NCBI RefSeq assembly: GCF_026712205.1
Contig: NZ_JAPPUW010000002.1
Span: 186,001 to 250,000 of the forward strand
DNA length: 64,000 nucleotides
Direction: 5' to 3'
DNA from: Pelomonas aquatica
GTDB lineage: Bacteria > Pseudomonadota > Gammaproteobacteria > Burkholderiales > Burkholderiaceae_C
The notes under the pieces are model-generated. The model was not told where the DNA came from, did not search any database, and worked only from the letters and a program-made list of their open reading frames with translations. Each line of letters begins with the position of its first letter. Position 1 is the stretch's first letter. Positions 47,185 through 56,374 of this stretch are shown here, piece by piece. The position numbers and the translations under genes are program-made.

Positions 47185-48240
47185 ATGACCATTCGAATCG
47201 CATTCATTGGGACCGCCGGAATACCAAATCGATACGGCGGCTTCGAGTCTTTTCTCGAGCACTGCGCCCCTGTAATTGCCAAGCGAGGAATTGAGACTAC
47301 CGTTACCTGTGACGCCCGCCTGTACGCCAATGGCGCAGACAATATTTTTCTTGGCGTCCAGAGGGAGTTCATTCGAATTCCTGCAAATGGTGCGGCATCA
47401 ATCGCCCATGATCTGATCGCCTTCTTTCGCGTTCTCTCCGCCAGTAGTCATATTATTGTCCTCGGCGTTTCGGGAGGAATTTGGTTTCCTCTCTTCCGGC
47501 TCATTTGCTCAGCAACGGGCAAGCGGCTTGCCGTCAATATCGATGGGGTTGAATGGAGGCGGACTAAATTTTCCCGCTCCAAGCGGGCACTTTTAAAGAT
47601 CTTTGATTGGCTCGCGCAGCGTTTTTCACATCATGTAATTTATGACAGTCAAGGATTGCGGCCATTTCTTCTTCCTTCATCCTTGGGCAAGGCAACCTGC
47701 ATCGCCTATCCCGGAGATCATGTCAGGCGGTTGGAAAATACCGTCCGAAGGCCACGAACGGCACTGACAATCTGTCGAATCGAGCCAGAAAACAATCTAG
47801 AGTTGCTGATTGATGGCGCCATGTTGTCGACTCTGAAGAATTACACTATCGTCGGCAACTGGAATCACAGCGACTATGCCCGTTCATTGCGCCAGAGGTA
47901 TGCCCACGAGTCGCGTCTTCAACTGCTGGACCCCATCTACGATCCGATAAAGCTGGCCGAATTACGAGAGAGTTGCGAGTATTACCTGCACGGCCATAGC
48001 GTTGGCGGCACCAACCCGTCACTCGTGGAAATGCTCTTCTACGATTGCGCCATTCTCTGCTTCGACGTCGAGTTCAATCGCAGGACTGCGGAACAGTGCG
48101 CCGGTTACTTCAAGAGTGGAAAAGACCTCCAGCAAGCATTGGATGGCCACGCCCCTCATACCGGTGACCGCCAGCAACTGCGTTCATGCTATACCGCACC
48201 GGCAATTGCGGACGCTTATCTACAGGCCGTTATGAAGTAG
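47185..48240 (+). CDS. DUF1972-type glycosyltransferase
   Basis: 351-residue GT-B glycosyltransferase of the DUF1972 group, often annotated as rhamnosyltransferase. The opening IAFIGTAGIPNRYGGFESFLEHCAPVIAKRG is diagnostic, followed by LGVSGGIWFPLFRLIC and NIDGVEWRRTKFSR. The second half has ICRIEPENNLELLIDGA and YLHGHSVGGTNPSLVEML, the donor-site Glu motif. Last gene of the plus-strand polysaccharide operon; the IS remnant begins about 60 bp downstream. Confidence 0.88.
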   Translation: MTIRIAFIGTAGIPNRYGGFESFLEHCAPVIAKRGIETTVTCDARLYANGADNIFLGVQREFIRIPANGAASIAHDLIAFFRVLSASSHIIVLGVSGGIWFPLFRLICSATGKRLAVNIDGVEWRRTKFSRSKRALLKIFDWLAQRFSHHVIYDSQGLRPFLLPSSLGKATCIAYPGDHVRRLENTVRRPRTALTICRIEPENNLELLIDGAMLSTLKNYTIVGNWNHSDYARSLRQRYAHESRLQLLDPIYDPIKLAELRESCEYYLHGHSVGGTNPSLVEMLFYDCAILCFDVEFNRRTAEQCAGYFKSGKDLQQALDGHAPHTGDRQQLRSCYTAPAIADAYLQAVMK

Positions 48241-48302
48241 TCGGCCCTGCAAAACACCTGGAACCCGCGTGAACACTGGTGATGCGGGGTGAATGCGATG
48301 GT

Positions 48303-48351
48303 CAGAACTCCCGGTATCGAATTCAATGACCATTGATTCCTGGGAGTTCTG
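48303..48351. repeat. Inverted repeat at the IS remnant
   Basis: Perfect 10-bp arms CAGAACTCCC (48303-48312) and GGGAGTTCTG (48342-48351) with an inner TCAAT-GACC-ATTGA stem (48323-48336). It could act as a bidirectional stem at the operon junction or be part of the left end of the former insertion sequence. Confidence 0.5.
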
Positions 48352-48362
48352 GAGGGCTGGCG

Positions 48363-48554
48363 ATGGCGACCGACGACTTCTTCCGCGCAAGGCTGGATGG
48401 CATGGTGGATCCCTGCCGCGGCCTCAAGCACGCTTACTCGGCGGCCTTGATCGCCGTATGGGCGACTTGGCGAATGGGCGCCATGACCCTGTTCGGTGGC
48501 CTGATCGACGCGCAGTTTGCTCAACAACGCCGCCCGCTGCTCACCCCGTCGTGA
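48363..48554 (+). pseudogene. IS5-type transposase N-terminal remnant
   Basis: Frame beginning ATDDFFRARLDGMVD, which closely resembles the N-terminus of IS5-group transposases (DDFFRARLDQMIDLRHPL...). After about 16 residues the match breaks down and the frame stops at 63 codons, whereas these transposases exceed 300 residues; the DDE catalytic region is missing. It is therefore a decayed fragment. The call rests on this short motif from memory of the family. Confidence 0.5.
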
Positions 48555-48676
48555 CCGCACGCCGATCGACACGCTGCCCCGACTCCGTGTCGGAGCAAAA
48601 ACGAATTTCGTAGGTCTGACCACATATGGTCCATATTTCTTAGCGGCGACCAATTCGCCCTAATTCTCCCTATGGA

Positions 48677-50542
48677 TCAACGCGGCTCGTACTCGGGCAC
48701 GAAGCGGCGCACCTTCTGGCGAAGCGCCCGGTCTGCTACGTCAGCCTCGCGCGCAGTAAGCCAGCTGACGACGGCATCCAACCATGTCTCTCCGGCAACC
48801 TCCTTCAACTGCGCTATCCGTAGCCGACCATGCGACGACGCCAGGGTTCGGTCCTCGTCCGCAAGCAGCTCTTCATAGAGCTTCTCACCAGGCCGCAGAC
48901 CGATGAACTCGATTTTCACACCACTGTCACGATGCCCGCCAAGTAACAGAATATTTCGAGCCAAATCTAGAATTTTGACTGGCTTGCCCATGTCAAGCAC
49001 GTATACCTGACCGCTTTCCGCGATCGCCGCCGCCTGGAGCACGAGCTGCGCCGCCTCCGGGATCGTCATGAAGTAGCGCGTGATCTCCGGATGTGTAACC
49101 GTGAGCGGGCCGCCCTTCGCCAACTGCTCCTTGAACTTGGGGATCACACTGCCGCTCGAGCCCAGCACGTTCCCGAATCGCACCGCCGTCAGCTTCGTTC
49201 GACCACCGCGCGCGGCGAGACTTGATAGCACCATCTCTGCCGCACGCTTGCTAGCGCCCATGACGTTGGTCGGATTGACGGCTTTGTCCGTTGAGATGAG
49301 GACGAAACGGTCCGCCTCAGCCTCGATTGCGGCCAGCGCGGCACAGTAAGTCCCCAACGTGTTGTTGCGCAGCGCCGCCCAAGCGTTCTCTTCCTCCATC
49401 AGCGGCACATGCTTGTACGCCGCCGCGTGGAAAATAATCTGGGGCTTGTACTTGCCGAACACGTGGCGCATGTGCTCGATGTCCTTCACGTCACCGATCA
49501 GGCGCACGAGCGGGAGGTGCGGGAACTTCTCGCTGAGCTCCTGCTCGATCGTGTACAGCGCGAACTCGCTGAGCTCATAGAGCACGATCCTTGACGGACC
49601 ATAACGAGCCGCTTGCCGGCACAGCTCGGAGCCGATGGACCCGCCTGCGCCGGTGACCAGAACGGCCTTGCCGTTCAGGCATTCGCTGATGCCGCCTTCG
49701 TCCAGCTCTACCGGCTCGCGGCCCAGCAGGTCTTCGGGTTCGATGTCGCGGACCTGGTTGACCGAGCGGCCGGACAGCAGTTCCTCGCTGCTAGGCACCG
49801 TCAACACCGGCAGGCCAGTCTGGCCGGCAAGGTCGAGCGCGCGGCGGCGCTCCTGCGCGCTGGCGCCGGGCATCGCGATGACAATGTGACTGATGCCGTG
49901 CAGCGACGCGAACTCGGCGGCACGCTCCAGCGCCCCCAGGATCGGTACCGCGGCGACGCGGGCGCCCTGCTTCTCTGGCGCATCGTCGAGGAAGCCGACG
50001 ACGACCCAGCCCTGGTTGTGCTGCAAACCTGCCACCAGCAGCCGCCCGGCGTCGCCAGCGCCCATGACGAGGGCGCGGCGCTGCTCCTGGGCGCTGCCGC
50101 TGATGCGGCTGCGCATGTGCTCATAGAGCATGCGGTAGCCCATCCGCATCATCGCTAGCAGCATCAGGGTGAACAGCGGATGTAGGGCCAGCACGGCGCG
50201 CGGCACGCCGTGCAAATGCAGCATCAGCACAACAGTGGTCGCGATGAGGCCAGCACTGCCGCAGGCGAGGGCCAGGCGTTTGACCTCGCCGAAGCCGCTG
50301 AAGCGCCACATCCCCTTGGGTACGCGGAACAGTTTCAGCAGCACACCGTACGCGACCATCGCGCCCATCAGCACCCAATGATCGTAGTCAGGGCGCGCGC
50401 TGAACCAGCGCTCAAATCCCAGACGAAACAGATACGTTGCCTGCCATGCCAACGCCACCGCTGCAATATCAAGCGCCAGCGCCAGCGCCTCGCGATATGG
50501 GCGGATGCGCGTCAGGGCGGCATCGAGAGCGAGCCAGCTCAT
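48677..50542 (-). CDS. Nucleotide-sugar 4,6-dehydratase, FlaA1/WbpM/PglF type
   Basis: Membrane-bound 621-residue protein: four N-terminal helices (to about residue 140), a CoA-binding-like Rossmann domain (GAGDAGRLLVAGLQ, 161-174) and an SDR dehydratase domain (TGAGGSIG, 297-304). The catalytic region ISTDKAVNPTNVMGASKRAAEM has Met where other SDRs have Tyr, the hallmark of the WbpM/PglF branch acting on UDP-GlcNAc. The product, a UDP-4-keto-6-deoxyhexose, would feed the PLP aminotransferase of the same operon. Last gene of the minus-strand half; 10 nt after the FdtD-like gene. Confidence 0.92.
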   Translation of the reverse strand: MSWLALDAALTRIRPYREALALALDIAAVALAWQATYLFRLGFERWFSARPDYDHWVLMGAMVAYGVLLKLFRVPKGMWRFSGFGEVKRLALACGSAGLIATTVVLMLHLHGVPRAVLALHPLFTLMLLAMMRMGYRMLYEHMRSRISGSAQEQRRALVMGAGDAGRLLVAGLQHNQGWVVVGFLDDAPEKQGARVAAVPILGALERAAEFASLHGISHIVIAMPGASAQERRRALDLAGQTGLPVLTVPSSEELLSGRSVNQVRDIEPEDLLGREPVELDEGGISECLNGKAVLVTGAGGSIGSELCRQAARYGPSRIVLYELSEFALYTIEQELSEKFPHLPLVRLIGDVKDIEHMRHVFGKYKPQIIFHAAAYKHVPLMEEENAWAALRNNTLGTYCAALAAIEAEADRFVLISTDKAVNPTNVMGASKRAAEMVLSSLAARGGRTKLTAVRFGNVLGSSGSVIPKFKEQLAKGGPLTVTHPEITRYFMTIPEAAQLVLQAAAIAESGQVYVLDMGKPVKILDLARNILLLGGHRDSGVKIEFIGLRPGEKLYEELLADEDRTLASSHGRLRIAQLKEVAGETWLDAVVSWLTAREADVADRALRQKVRRFVPEYEPR

Positions 50543-50552
50543 CGGAGGAGCA

Positions 50553-51293
50553 TCACTTGCGGGCGGCCTTCAGGAAGTCTGAATAGTCACGGATGTAGTC
50601 GGCCGGATCATAGAAGTCCGAAGCGAAAACCAGCAGAACCGCGTCCGCCGAATAGCGGTACTGGATGCCCCAGGTCATGGGCGGCAAATACAGGCCGCGG
50701 CTATTGCTGTCCAACACGAATTCTTCGCGACTGGTGCCGTCGTCCGCGATCACGTTGACCGAGCCGTGCACTGCGATCAGGAACTGATGGCATGCAATAT
50801 GAGCGTGCTCACCACGTGTTTCTTCCGTCGGCACGCCGTACACCAGGAAGTAACGTTTGGGGGCGAATGGAATCTGCTTGTCGAACTCACCGACGGTCAA
50901 GTTGCCGCGCAGATCCTTAATGTCGGCAAAGCTGAACAGTTCCACGCCTTTGACAATGGAGAGTTCGCGTACCTGCCGGAGGCCGGTGTGCGCGACAGCG
51001 GGCTTGAAGTTGGCAGTGTTCTCGTAGCCAACAATGGTCGCCGGATTGCCGTCGACGATGGCCAGCGGTGGCACGGACTGCTTAACGACGGCGCCTGGCA
51101 GAACGCGCGCACCTTGGCCTAGCACCACGCCAGGATAAACGGTTGCATTGGCGCCGATGCGCACACCGCTCATCATGCAAGTGCGACGTCCAGGTGGCGC
51201 CTCCGACAGAACCACGGCGTTATGCCCCACCTCGACATCGTCGGCGAGTTCTACCGACGGATCGATGATCGCGCCAGTCATGATCTTGTTCAT
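50553..51293 (-). CDS. FdtD/WxcM-like bifunctional acetyltransferase-3,4-ketoisomerase
   Basis: 246-residue two-domain protein. Residues 1-105 form a short left-handed beta-helix acyltransferase (repeated hexapeptides such as VELADDVEVGHNAVVL and VRIGANATVYPGVVLGQGARVLPGAVV). Residues 110-246 are a WxcM/FdtA-type cupin (PKRYFLVYGVPTEETRGEHAHIACHQFLIAV, then LYLPPMTWGIQY), with the family histidines in GEHAH. Cupins of this type isomerise dTDP-4-keto-6-deoxyglucose to the 3-keto sugar. This domain order is that of Shewanella FdtD, but the beta-helix here looks short. Its ATG overlaps the upstream stop (TGATG). Confidence 0.85.
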   Translation of the reverse strand: MNKIMTGAIIDPSVELADDVEVGHNAVVLSEAPPGRRTCMMSGVRIGANATVYPGVVLGQGARVLPGAVVKQSVPPLAIVDGNPATIVGYENTANFKPAVAHTGLRQVRELSIVKGVELFSFADIKDLRGNLTVGEFDKQIPFAPKRYFLVYGVPTEETRGEHAHIACHQFLIAVHGSVNVIADDGTSREEFVLDSNSRGLYLPPMTWGIQYRYSADAVLLVFASDFYDPADYIRDYSDFLKAARK

Positions 51294-52231
51294 CAGAGGG
51301 TTCCTTTGGTCAGCACGAGCACATGCGCGCACCGGCCGAACGAGTAGCCGAGCTTTTCCCAGGTGCGGATCACCGCGCGGTTGGTCGACTGGGTTGTCAT
51401 ATGACACGTATCGACACCGTGCGCCTTGAAATAGTGCGACAACTCGGCAATCAATTTCACATACCATCCGCGCCGCTTCTCACCAACTGCGGACAGGATC
51501 ATGCGTGCAATCTTCTTGCCTGGGAGTTCGGGCAATTCAGGCACGTAATTGCCGGTGAGAAAGGCATTGGGATGGAGATCATCCACCGCGGGCACCAGCA
51601 CGACGTCGGCAAAGCCCTTCACCGAGTTCTCGACGAATGTCGACAGGTAGGCGTCGGCGGCGGCCGGCGAGAAGAAGAAATCGGCGTGGAAGCGGTCAAA
51701 GGCGTTGCGAGACACGGCTGCCACATCGCGCAGATTGAGGACATCATCGGTGGTGGCCTCTCGGACCTTGAAGCGCTGGGCGTACTCAAACTGCTGGAGC
51801 CGGTCGTGGTAGTAGGTCAGACGCGACTCAACCAGGCGCCATCCGGCCATGCAGGCCCCCTGCAACGGGTAGATGGCGTCCGAAGGAATTTCGGCGAAAA
51901 CATAGTATTTGTCGGCGTTTTGCGCTACGTTGCTCTTCAACGTTTCGAGCAAGTCACGAAAGGCCAGCACTGCCGCCTCGCCTTCGAGCGCGCTGCGGAA
52001 GAAGTCCACACGGTACATCGGGACACCGAAGTAATCCGTATCCCAGGCGAGTCGACGGAAATAGATGCGACTGGCCCAGTCGCTCGAAGCAACCACCTGC
52101 AGCGAGCCGCTGGCAACATCAGCGTCGAGTTTTTGGAGAAACTGCTCCGCCGCCGACTCCGGCGCTCGCATCAGGAACGACATCGGGTGGAAGATCGCGG
52201 CCTGGGCCAGCAGTTGGGGATCGATGTTCAT
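51293..52231 (-). CDS. GNAT-fold aminosugar N-acetyltransferase, WecD-like
   Basis: 312-residue protein; the N-terminal domain has FRRLAWDTDYFGVPMYRVDF, a motif shared with WecD (dTDP-4-amino-4,6-dideoxygalactose acetyltransferase), and the C-terminal GNAT core has the acetyl-CoA region GEKRRGWYVKLIAEL and TQSTNRAVIRTWEKLGYSFG. It would acetylate the amino group introduced by one of the two DegT-family aminotransferases. About 70 residues at the N-terminus have no counterpart that I recognise. 31 nt after the sugar transferase gene and overlapping the FdtD-like gene by 1 nt. Confidence 0.8.
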   Translation of the reverse strand: MNIDPQLLAQAAIFHPMSFLMRAPESAAEQFLQKLDADVASGSLQVVASSDWASRIYFRRLAWDTDYFGVPMYRVDFFRSALEGEAAVLAFRDLLETLKSNVAQNADKYYVFAEIPSDAIYPLQGACMAGWRLVESRLTYYHDRLQQFEYAQRFKVREATTDDVLNLRDVAAVSRNAFDRFHADFFFSPAAADAYLSTFVENSVKGFADVVLVPAVDDLHPNAFLTGNYVPELPELPGKKIARMILSAVGEKRRGWYVKLIAELSHYFKAHGVDTCHMTTQSTNRAVIRTWEKLGYSFGRCAHVLVLTKGTL

Positions 52232-52262
52232 GCGGTCCTGCTGAAAAGACCGACATTGTGTA

Positions 52263-52844
52263 TCAACGAATTGCCCGCAGCGTCGCCATGATCAGCCGGA
52301 TGTCGCCTACCAGACTGGCGCTGCGCACATAGTCCCCCGCCAGCCGCAGCTTCATGGGCATGATGACCTCGACATATTCGCGTTCGGGGTCGGCGGCCTT
52401 TGCAAGCAGTTCACTCTCGTCGCGGAAACTCAGCGAGGCCGGATCGGTGATCCCCGGCCGAACGGATAACACGATCTCACGCAGATCCGCCGGGTACATC
52501 GCAACGTAGCGCGGCAGTTCGGGCCGCGGTCCGACAAGGCTCATCGCGCCGCGCAGCACGTCCCAGAGCTGAGGCAGTTCGTCGAGTTTGCTGGCGCGCA
52601 GCAGTGCACCGGAGCGCGTGATGCGCGGGTCGGCGCCGACGGTGATCGCGGCGCCCGGCTCCACGCGCATCGTGCGGAACTTGTGGATCGTGAACGGCAC
52701 TCCGAAGCGGCCGACGCGGGTCTGGCGGAACAGCGCGGGGCCGGGCGAGTCGAGCTTGACCCAGAGGGCCGCGAGCAACAGCAGCGGCGCCAGCAGCAGC
52801 AGGCCGAGCGCCGACGCGGCGATGTCGAAAAGGCGTTTGCCCAC
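52263..52844 (-). CDS. Initiating sugar transferase, PglC-like phosphoglycosyl transferase
   Basis: Monotopic phosphoglycosyl transferase of 193 residues, the minimal PglC form lacking the WbaP N-terminal helices. One re-entrant hydrophobic segment (SALGLLLLAPLLLLAALWV, 11-29), then DSPGPALFRQTRVGRFGVPFTIHKFRTM and the catalytic Asp88-Glu89 in ASKLDELPQLWDV, and SLVGPRPEL. It transfers a sugar-1-phosphate, in PglC diNAc-bacillosamine, from UDP to undecaprenyl phosphate. GTG at 52844 is preferred; an ATG at 52898 would add 18 residues read out of frame through the aminotransferase gene end. Confidence 0.92.
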   Translation of the reverse strand: MGKRLFDIAASALGLLLLAPLLLLAALWVKLDSPGPALFRQTRVGRFGVPFTIHKFRTMRVEPGAAITVGADPRITRSGALLRASKLDELPQLWDVLRGAMSLVGPRPELPRYVAMYPADLREIVLSVRPGITDPASLSFRDESELLAKAADPEREYVEVIMPMKLRLAGDYVRSASLVGDIRLIMATLRAIR

Positions 52845-52848
52845 TCGA

Positions 52849-54009
52849 TCAGGCCAGCAGCCCGCGCACCGCCTGGACGACGCGCTCGACGTCCGCATCG
52901 CTCATCGCCGTGTAGAGCGGCAGGCTGACCGTGCGCTCGAAGGCCTTCTGCGACTGCGGGAACTGCTCGGGCGTCAGGCCGTAGCGGTCGCGCCAGTAGG
53001 GATGCAGGTGCAGTGGCACATAGTGCACGCTGCAGCCGATGCCGGCGGCGAACATGCCTTCGATGAAGGCGTCTCGCGTGATGGCCGCGTCGTCGGCCAG
53101 CCGGACGACATAGAGGTGCCAGGCGTGGGTATCGCCCTCGGGCGCGCAGGGCGGCAGGATCAGCGGCAGGTCGGCGAAGGCGTCGTTGAAGCGTTCGGCG
53201 ATCTGCTCGCGTCGCTGCTGGAAGGCCGGCAGGCGCTTGAGCTGGTGCAGGCCCAGCGCGGCGGCGATGTCGGTCAGGTTGTACTTGAAGCCGGGCGCCA
53301 CGATCTCGTAGTACCAGCTCGGCACCTTGGCCGTGAAGCGGTCGAAGGCGTCGCGGCTCATGCCGTGCAGGCGCATCACGCGGGCGCGCTTGGCCAGCTC
53401 GGGATTGCGCGTGACCAGCATGCCGCCCTCGCCCGTCGTCATCGTCTTGTTGGCGTAGAAGCTGAAGACGGTGGCGTCGCTGCCGAGGGTGCCGATCAAC
53501 TCTTTTTCGAGCGTCGTCGGCAGCGCGTGAGCCGCGTCTTCGACGACGCGCAGGCCGTGGCGGCGGGCGATGTCGAGGACGGCCAGCATGTCGACGGCCA
53601 GGCCGGCATAGTGCACCGGCAGGATGGCGCGGGTAGCAGGCGTGATGGCGGCCTCGATGGCGGCGATGTCGATGTTCATCGTCGCCGGGTCGATGTCGAC
53701 GAGCTTCACATCGGCGCCGAGGTAGCGCACGACCTCGGCCGTGGCCGTGAAGGTGTGGGTCGTCGTGATGACCTCGTCGCCGGGGCCCAGGCCGATGGCC
53801 TCCAGCGCGAGGTGCAGGCCGGCGGTCGCCGAGTTGACGGCGATGCATTCGATCTGCGGGTCACCCAGGAATTCGGCGAAGGCCTGCTCGAAGCGCTTGG
53901 CCTTGGGGCCGGTCGTGATCCAGCCGGATTTCAGCGTGTCGACGACTTCGGCGATCTCGTCGTCACCCAGGTCGGGCAGGGCAAAGGGGAGGAAGGGCTG
54001 GGCAGTCAT
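52849..54009 (-). CDS. DegT/DnrJ/EryC1/StrS aminotransferase, PglE/ArnB-like
   Basis: 386-residue PLP enzyme making a 4-amino (or 3-amino) sugar nucleotide. The PLP lysine is Lys188 in [54 protein letters not shown] and [10 protein letters not shown] (Asp158) are family signatures. The [10 protein letters not shown] form is that of C-4 aminotransferases such as ArnB and PglE, in contrast to the FdtB-like paralog in the left half. With the FlaA1-type dehydratase and PglC-like transferase this suggests synthesis of a UDP-4-acetamido-4,6-dideoxysugar. Overlaps the upstream glycosyltransferase by 4 nt. Confidence 0.92.
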   Translation of the reverse strand: MTAQPFLPFALPDLGDDEIAEVVDTLKSGWITTGPKAKRFEQAFAEFLGDPQIECIAVNSATAGLHLALEAIGLGPGDEVITTTHTFTATAEVVRYLGADVKLVDIDPATMNIDIAAIEAAITPATRAILPVHYAGLAVDMLAVLDIARRHGLRVVEDAAHALPTTLEKELIGTLGSDATVFSFYANKTMTTGEGGMLVTRNPELAKRARVMRLHGMSRDAFDRFTAKVPSWYYEIVAPGFKYNLTDIAAALGLHQLKRLPAFQQRREQIAERFNDAFADLPLILPPCAPEGDTHAWHLYVVRLADDAAITRDAFIEGMFAAGIGCSVHYVPLHLHPYWRDRYGLTPEQFPQSQKAFERTVSLPLYTAMSDADVERVVQAVRGLLA

Positions 54010-55280
54010 CGGCGGGGATTTTCGGTCATTGCGGCTTGTCCATCGGCACCGGGCCGCGACAAGGCCTCGATGAAACGGGCCGCCAGCACGGGGTAGGCAT
54101 GGTGGGCCATCGCGAACGCGCGGCCGCGCTCGCCCATCGCGGCGCGCTGCTGCGGTGGCAGGGCCGCGAGTTGCAGCAAGCCCTGGGCGACCGCATCGGC
54201 GTCCTCAGGCGGCACGGTCAGGCCGGCGCCGGCCTCGGCCACGGGATCGTTGCCGGCCTCGACCGAATGCAGCACCGCGCGGCCGGCCATCAGGTAGTCG
54301 ATGAGCTTGTTGGGCGCGATGCCGAAGCGGTAGATGGGCGTGCGCTGCCAGCCGATGTAGGCGATGTCGAAGCGGCTCAGCAGCGTCGGGATCTGGGCCT
54401 TGGGGATGGGCGCGAAGAAGCGGACGTTCTTCAACCCTTCTGCCTCCGCACGCTGGGCCAGGCGCAGCGCCTCGTGGCCGCTGCCCACCAGCACGAAGCT
54501 CAACGGCGCATGCTTGAGCCGGGCTGCGGCGTCCAGCAGCACGTCCAGCGCATTCGGCAGGCCCATGGAGCCGGCATAGCCGACGACGATGCGGCCGGCC
54601 GCGTGCTCGGCGTCGAGATGGGCCGCCAGCGTCGCACCCAGGGGCGTGGGCTCGCCGCCCCATTCCTCGGGCGCGAAGCCGTTGGGCACGATGTGCAGCT
54701 TGGCGCAATCCAGGCCCCGGGACGCCATGTGCTCGTGCACGCAGGGCAGCATGGAGACGACGACGTCGGCGTCGCGGTAGGCGTCGGCCTCGGCCTTGCC
54801 GCACAGCATCGCGAAGGGATGGCGGGGCGACATGCCGGACAGCTCGATCAGCGACAGCGGCCAGAGGTCGTGCACCTCGTAGACCAGCCTGGCCTTGGCG
54901 AGCCGGGCCAGCTTGCGCGCGACCCAGACGTCCATCGGGTAGGTGCTGGAGGCGATGACGGCGTCGGGCCTGAACTCGCGCGTCAGCCGCCAGGCATCGG
55001 CGCGCAGCTGGCGCAGGAAGGACAGGATGTTGCGCAGGCGGCCGACGCCGTTGCCCTGGTAGGCGGGCGTGGGCAGCCAGCGGTAGCGGATGCCGTCGAT
55101 GAACTCTTCGCGCGGCTCGGCGCCGATCTCGGGTTGCACGGCCCGCACATGCGAGTGGCTGGCCGCGACGATGGTGACCTCATGCCCCGCCCTGACCCAT
55201 TCGCGGGCCAGGTAATAGGGGCGGAACTCCATGCCGTGGCGGGGCGAGCCGGCGTAGTGGTTGACGAGCAGCAGTTTCAT
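54006..55280 (-). CDS. Glycosyltransferase family 4, WbuB-like
   Basis: 424-residue GT4 enzyme. The N-terminal acceptor domain starts [35 protein letters not shown], the arrangement found in WbuB (L-fucosamine transferase) homologs; the C-terminal domain has [22 protein letters not shown] and [33 protein letters not shown] as the donor site. Sugar specificity is not determinable. Fourth gene of the minus-strand operon, overlapping both neighbours by 4 nt. Confidence 0.88.
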   Translation of the reverse strand: MKLLLVNHYAGSPRHGMEFRPYYLAREWVRAGHEVTIVAASHSHVRAVQPEIGAEPREEFIDGIRYRWLPTPAYQGNGVGRLRNILSFLRQLRADAWRLTREFRPDAVIASSTYPMDVWVARKLARLAKARLVYEVHDLWPLSLIELSGMSPRHPFAMLCGKAEADAYRDADVVVSMLPCVHEHMASRGLDCAKLHIVPNGFAPEEWGGEPTPLGATLAAHLDAEHAAGRIVVGYAGSMGLPNALDVLLDAAARLKHAPLSFVLVGSGHEALRLAQRAEAEGLKNVRFFAPIPKAQIPTLLSRFDIAYIGWQRTPIYRFGIAPNKLIDYLMAGRAVLHSVEAGNDPVAEAGAGLTVPPEDADAVAQGLLQLAALPPQQRAAMGERGRAFAMAHHAYPVLAARFIEALSRPGADGQAAMTENPRR

Positions 55281-56374
55281 GCGGGCGCCAGCTCCTTGAG
55301 CCGGGTCAGGAAGCGCTGGACGTGCGGCTCGAACAGGCCGTTCGCGGCGACCCAGTCGCGGTTGCCGCGCGCCAGCACGGCGCTGTCCAGCATGGCCATG
55401 CGCGCGGGCAGGTCGTCGAGCGAGCCGACGATGAGGCCGCGCGCCCCATCACTTTCAGGGGGGCCGATCAACTCGCGGTTGGCGGGCAGCTCGGACAGCA
55501 GCGGCACGCAGCCATGGGCCATCGCTTCGAGCACCGAGACCGACACGGAATCGCTCTGCGGCAGGCTCAGGAACCAGGTCGAACGGGCATAGTGGGCGGC
55601 CTGGGCGGCAGCGTCCAGGCGGCCGACGAAGCTGACCTTGTCCGCCAGGCCGCGGGCGGCGACATCGGCTTCCAGCGCCGCGCGCAGCGAGCCGTCATTG
55701 GCGATAACGAGACGCGCCTCGGGCTGGGCCGCGGCGATGCGCGCAAATGCTTCGATGACGAGCTGCGGCCGGTAGATAGTCTCCAGGCCGCGGTTCGCGA
55801 AGCACAGCCAGGGCTGCTTCTTCGCGTTCTGCCTGGGCATGGCTTCGAGGCCGAAGGGGAAGGTCATGACCTCGCCGGCACCCAGCTCGCGCATGCGCTC
55901 GGTCATGAAGACCGAGTCCGAGGTCGTGATCGCGCAGTTGCGCAGCACCTTCTTCGTCATCCAGCGCCAGGCACCGCCGCGCTGCGGCGTCACGAGGATG
56001 TCGCTGCCCCAGGCCGAGCCGGCGATCTGGGCGCGCAGCCGCCAGCCGAGCTTGGCCGCCCAGGCCAGCGTGCCGTGCGACGTCAGGTAGTGGGCATGCA
56101 GCCAATCGGCGTCGGTTTCCGCCAGCCAGGCGCCGACCTTGGGCAGTTGCTTGACCAGCGCGAAATTGCCGCCGCCGTGGTCGGGCGACGTGTTCAGGGC
56201 CAGCCGGCGCGCGTCCGGCAGCAGCTGTTGGAACTCGGGCAGGAAGCCGCGCGAGGAGATGGCGTGCAACTGCACGCGGGGCTGCAGCGCGCGGGCCCAC
56301 TTCAGCAGATGGGGGCTTTCGCCGTCGCCTATGAGGACAAGTTTGAGACCGCCCGACAGCCCAGCGCGGCTCAT
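55277..56374 (-). CDS. Glycosyltransferase family 4 protein
   Basis: 365-residue GT-B glycosyltransferase. The first half has KLVLIGDGESPHLLKWARALQ and DADWLHAHYLTSHGTLAWAAKLG; the second half FANRGLETIYRPQLVIEAFARI, VSFVGRLDAAAQAAHYARSTWFLSLPQSDSVSVSVLEAMAHGCVPLLSELPANRELI, containing the E-x7-E nucleotide-sugar site of GT4. Acceptor and donor unknown. Lies between the acyltransferase and the WbuB-like gene with ATGA overlaps, so expression is coupled. Confidence 0.88.
   Translation of the reverse strand: MSRAGLSGGLKLVLIGDGESPHLLKWARALQPRVQLHAISSRGFLPEFQQLLPDARRLALNTSPDHGGGNFALVKQLPKVGAWLAETDADWLHAHYLTSHGTLAWAAKLGWRLRAQIAGSAWGSDILVTPQRGGAWRWMTKKVLRNCAITTSDSVFMTERMRELGAGEVMTFPFGLEAMPRQNAKKQPWLCFANRGLETIYRPQLVIEAFARIAAAQPEARLVIANDGSLRAALEADVAARGLADKVSFVGRLDAAAQAAHYARSTWFLSLPQSDSVSVSVLEAMAHGCVPLLSELPANRELIGPPESDGARGLIVGSLDDLPARMAMLDSAVLARGNRDWVAANGLFEPHVQRFLTRLKELAPA

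Larger units (their letters stand above)
48241..48676. other. Junction between the two polysaccharide half-operons
   Basis: 436 bp between the convergent ends of the DUF1972 glycosyltransferase and the FlaA1-type dehydratase. It holds a hairpin and an IS5-type transposase fragment (listed separately); the last 120 bp (48557-48676) show nothing recognisable. No intact gene and no T-tailed terminator were found for either flanking operon. Confidence 0.6.
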
